This document shows positions 5,281 through 5,314 of a stretch of DNA of 5,314 bases, piece after piece. The DNA is from Methanobacteriota archaeon. Its GTDB lineage: Archaea; Thermoplasmatota; Poseidoniia; MGIII; CG-Epi1. The notes under the pieces were generated by a model, which saw only the letters and a program-made list of their open reading frames with translations, was not told the DNA's origin and did no database searches. Location of the stretch: the NCBI GenBank assembly GCA_003193815.1, contig PSPB01000049.1, forward strand, positions 1 through 5,314. The letters run 5' to 3'. A program made the translations under genes and the position numbers. How positions within the stretch are numbered: the first letter of the stretch is position 1; every line of letters starts with the position of its first letter.

Positions 5281-5314
5281 TTTAAATACAAATCGTCAGG
5301 TACTAATTCTTCGC
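5281..5314 (+). promoter_or_regulatory. Archaeal TATA box for a gene beyond the right edge
   Basis: TTTAAATA at 5281-5288 is a textbook archaeal TATA box in a locally AT-rich patch right after the SRP RNA. Transcription would begin near 5308-5312, so the gene or RNA it serves starts at or past the end of the window. The stretch 5254-5280 contains a small imperfect hairpin (5260-5263 with 5270-5273) without a T run, so it is at best a weak end signal for the SRP RNA. The core box is symmetrical, so the direction is inferred from the position. Confidence 0.55.

Noticed and set aside
4969..5291. Small proteins encoded on both strands across the SRP RNA
   Set aside because: The bases are accounted for by a conserved RNA structure, and the translations are low-complexity.
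1..5314. CRISPR array, insertion sequence, tRNA or defence system
   Set aside because: No regularly spaced repeats, transposase motifs, terminal inverted repeats, cloverleaf or toxin/effector signatures were found on either strand.

Overview
The window looks like chromosomal DNA from a GC-rich archaeon. Five signs point this way. There are TATA boxes of archaeal type at 250-258 and 5281-5288. The NMN adenylyltransferase is of the archaeal NadM type. The seryl-tRNA synthetase carries an archaeal/eukaryotic-like motif 3. The Hsp20 has an archaeal-looking N-terminal region. A roughly 310-nt SRP (7S) RNA has both an Alu domain and helix 6. A euryarchaeal/Thermoplasmatota lineage, such as the marine Poseidoniia, is plausible from the gene set, but that assignment is inference.

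Layout. Positions 1-231 are the 3' end of a gene for a Pro/Val/Ala repeat protein with an acidic C-terminus; it enters from the left. A short spacer (232-313) holds a TATA box, a 7-bp-arm palindrome at the predicted transcription start, and a GAGG ribosome binding site. These precede a small heat-shock protein gene (314-883, +). A convergent spacer (884-942) follows. On the minus strand lies a two-gene unit, serS (1446-2717) then nadM (943-1449), overlapping by ATGA. A 48-bp divergent spacer (2718-2765) with one central TATA-like element separates serS from hutI (imidazolonepropionase, 2766-3971, +). hutI overlaps by 8 nt a gene of unknown function (3964-4941, +). The SRP RNA gene begins right at that gene's stop codon and runs to about 5253. 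A TATA box near the right edge (5281-5288) probably serves a gene or RNA beyond the window.

How the parts relate. Most of the content is housekeeping: serine tRNA charging, the last step of NAD synthesis, histidine degradation, protein folding and protein targeting. I see no mobile element, CRISPR array, tRNA, rRNA or obvious new multi-gene system. The points most worth a second look are the palindrome in the hsp20 control region, the shared and possibly leaderless serS/hutI promoter, the unknown gene coupled to hutI, and the SRP RNA directly abutting that gene without a visible promoter of its own.
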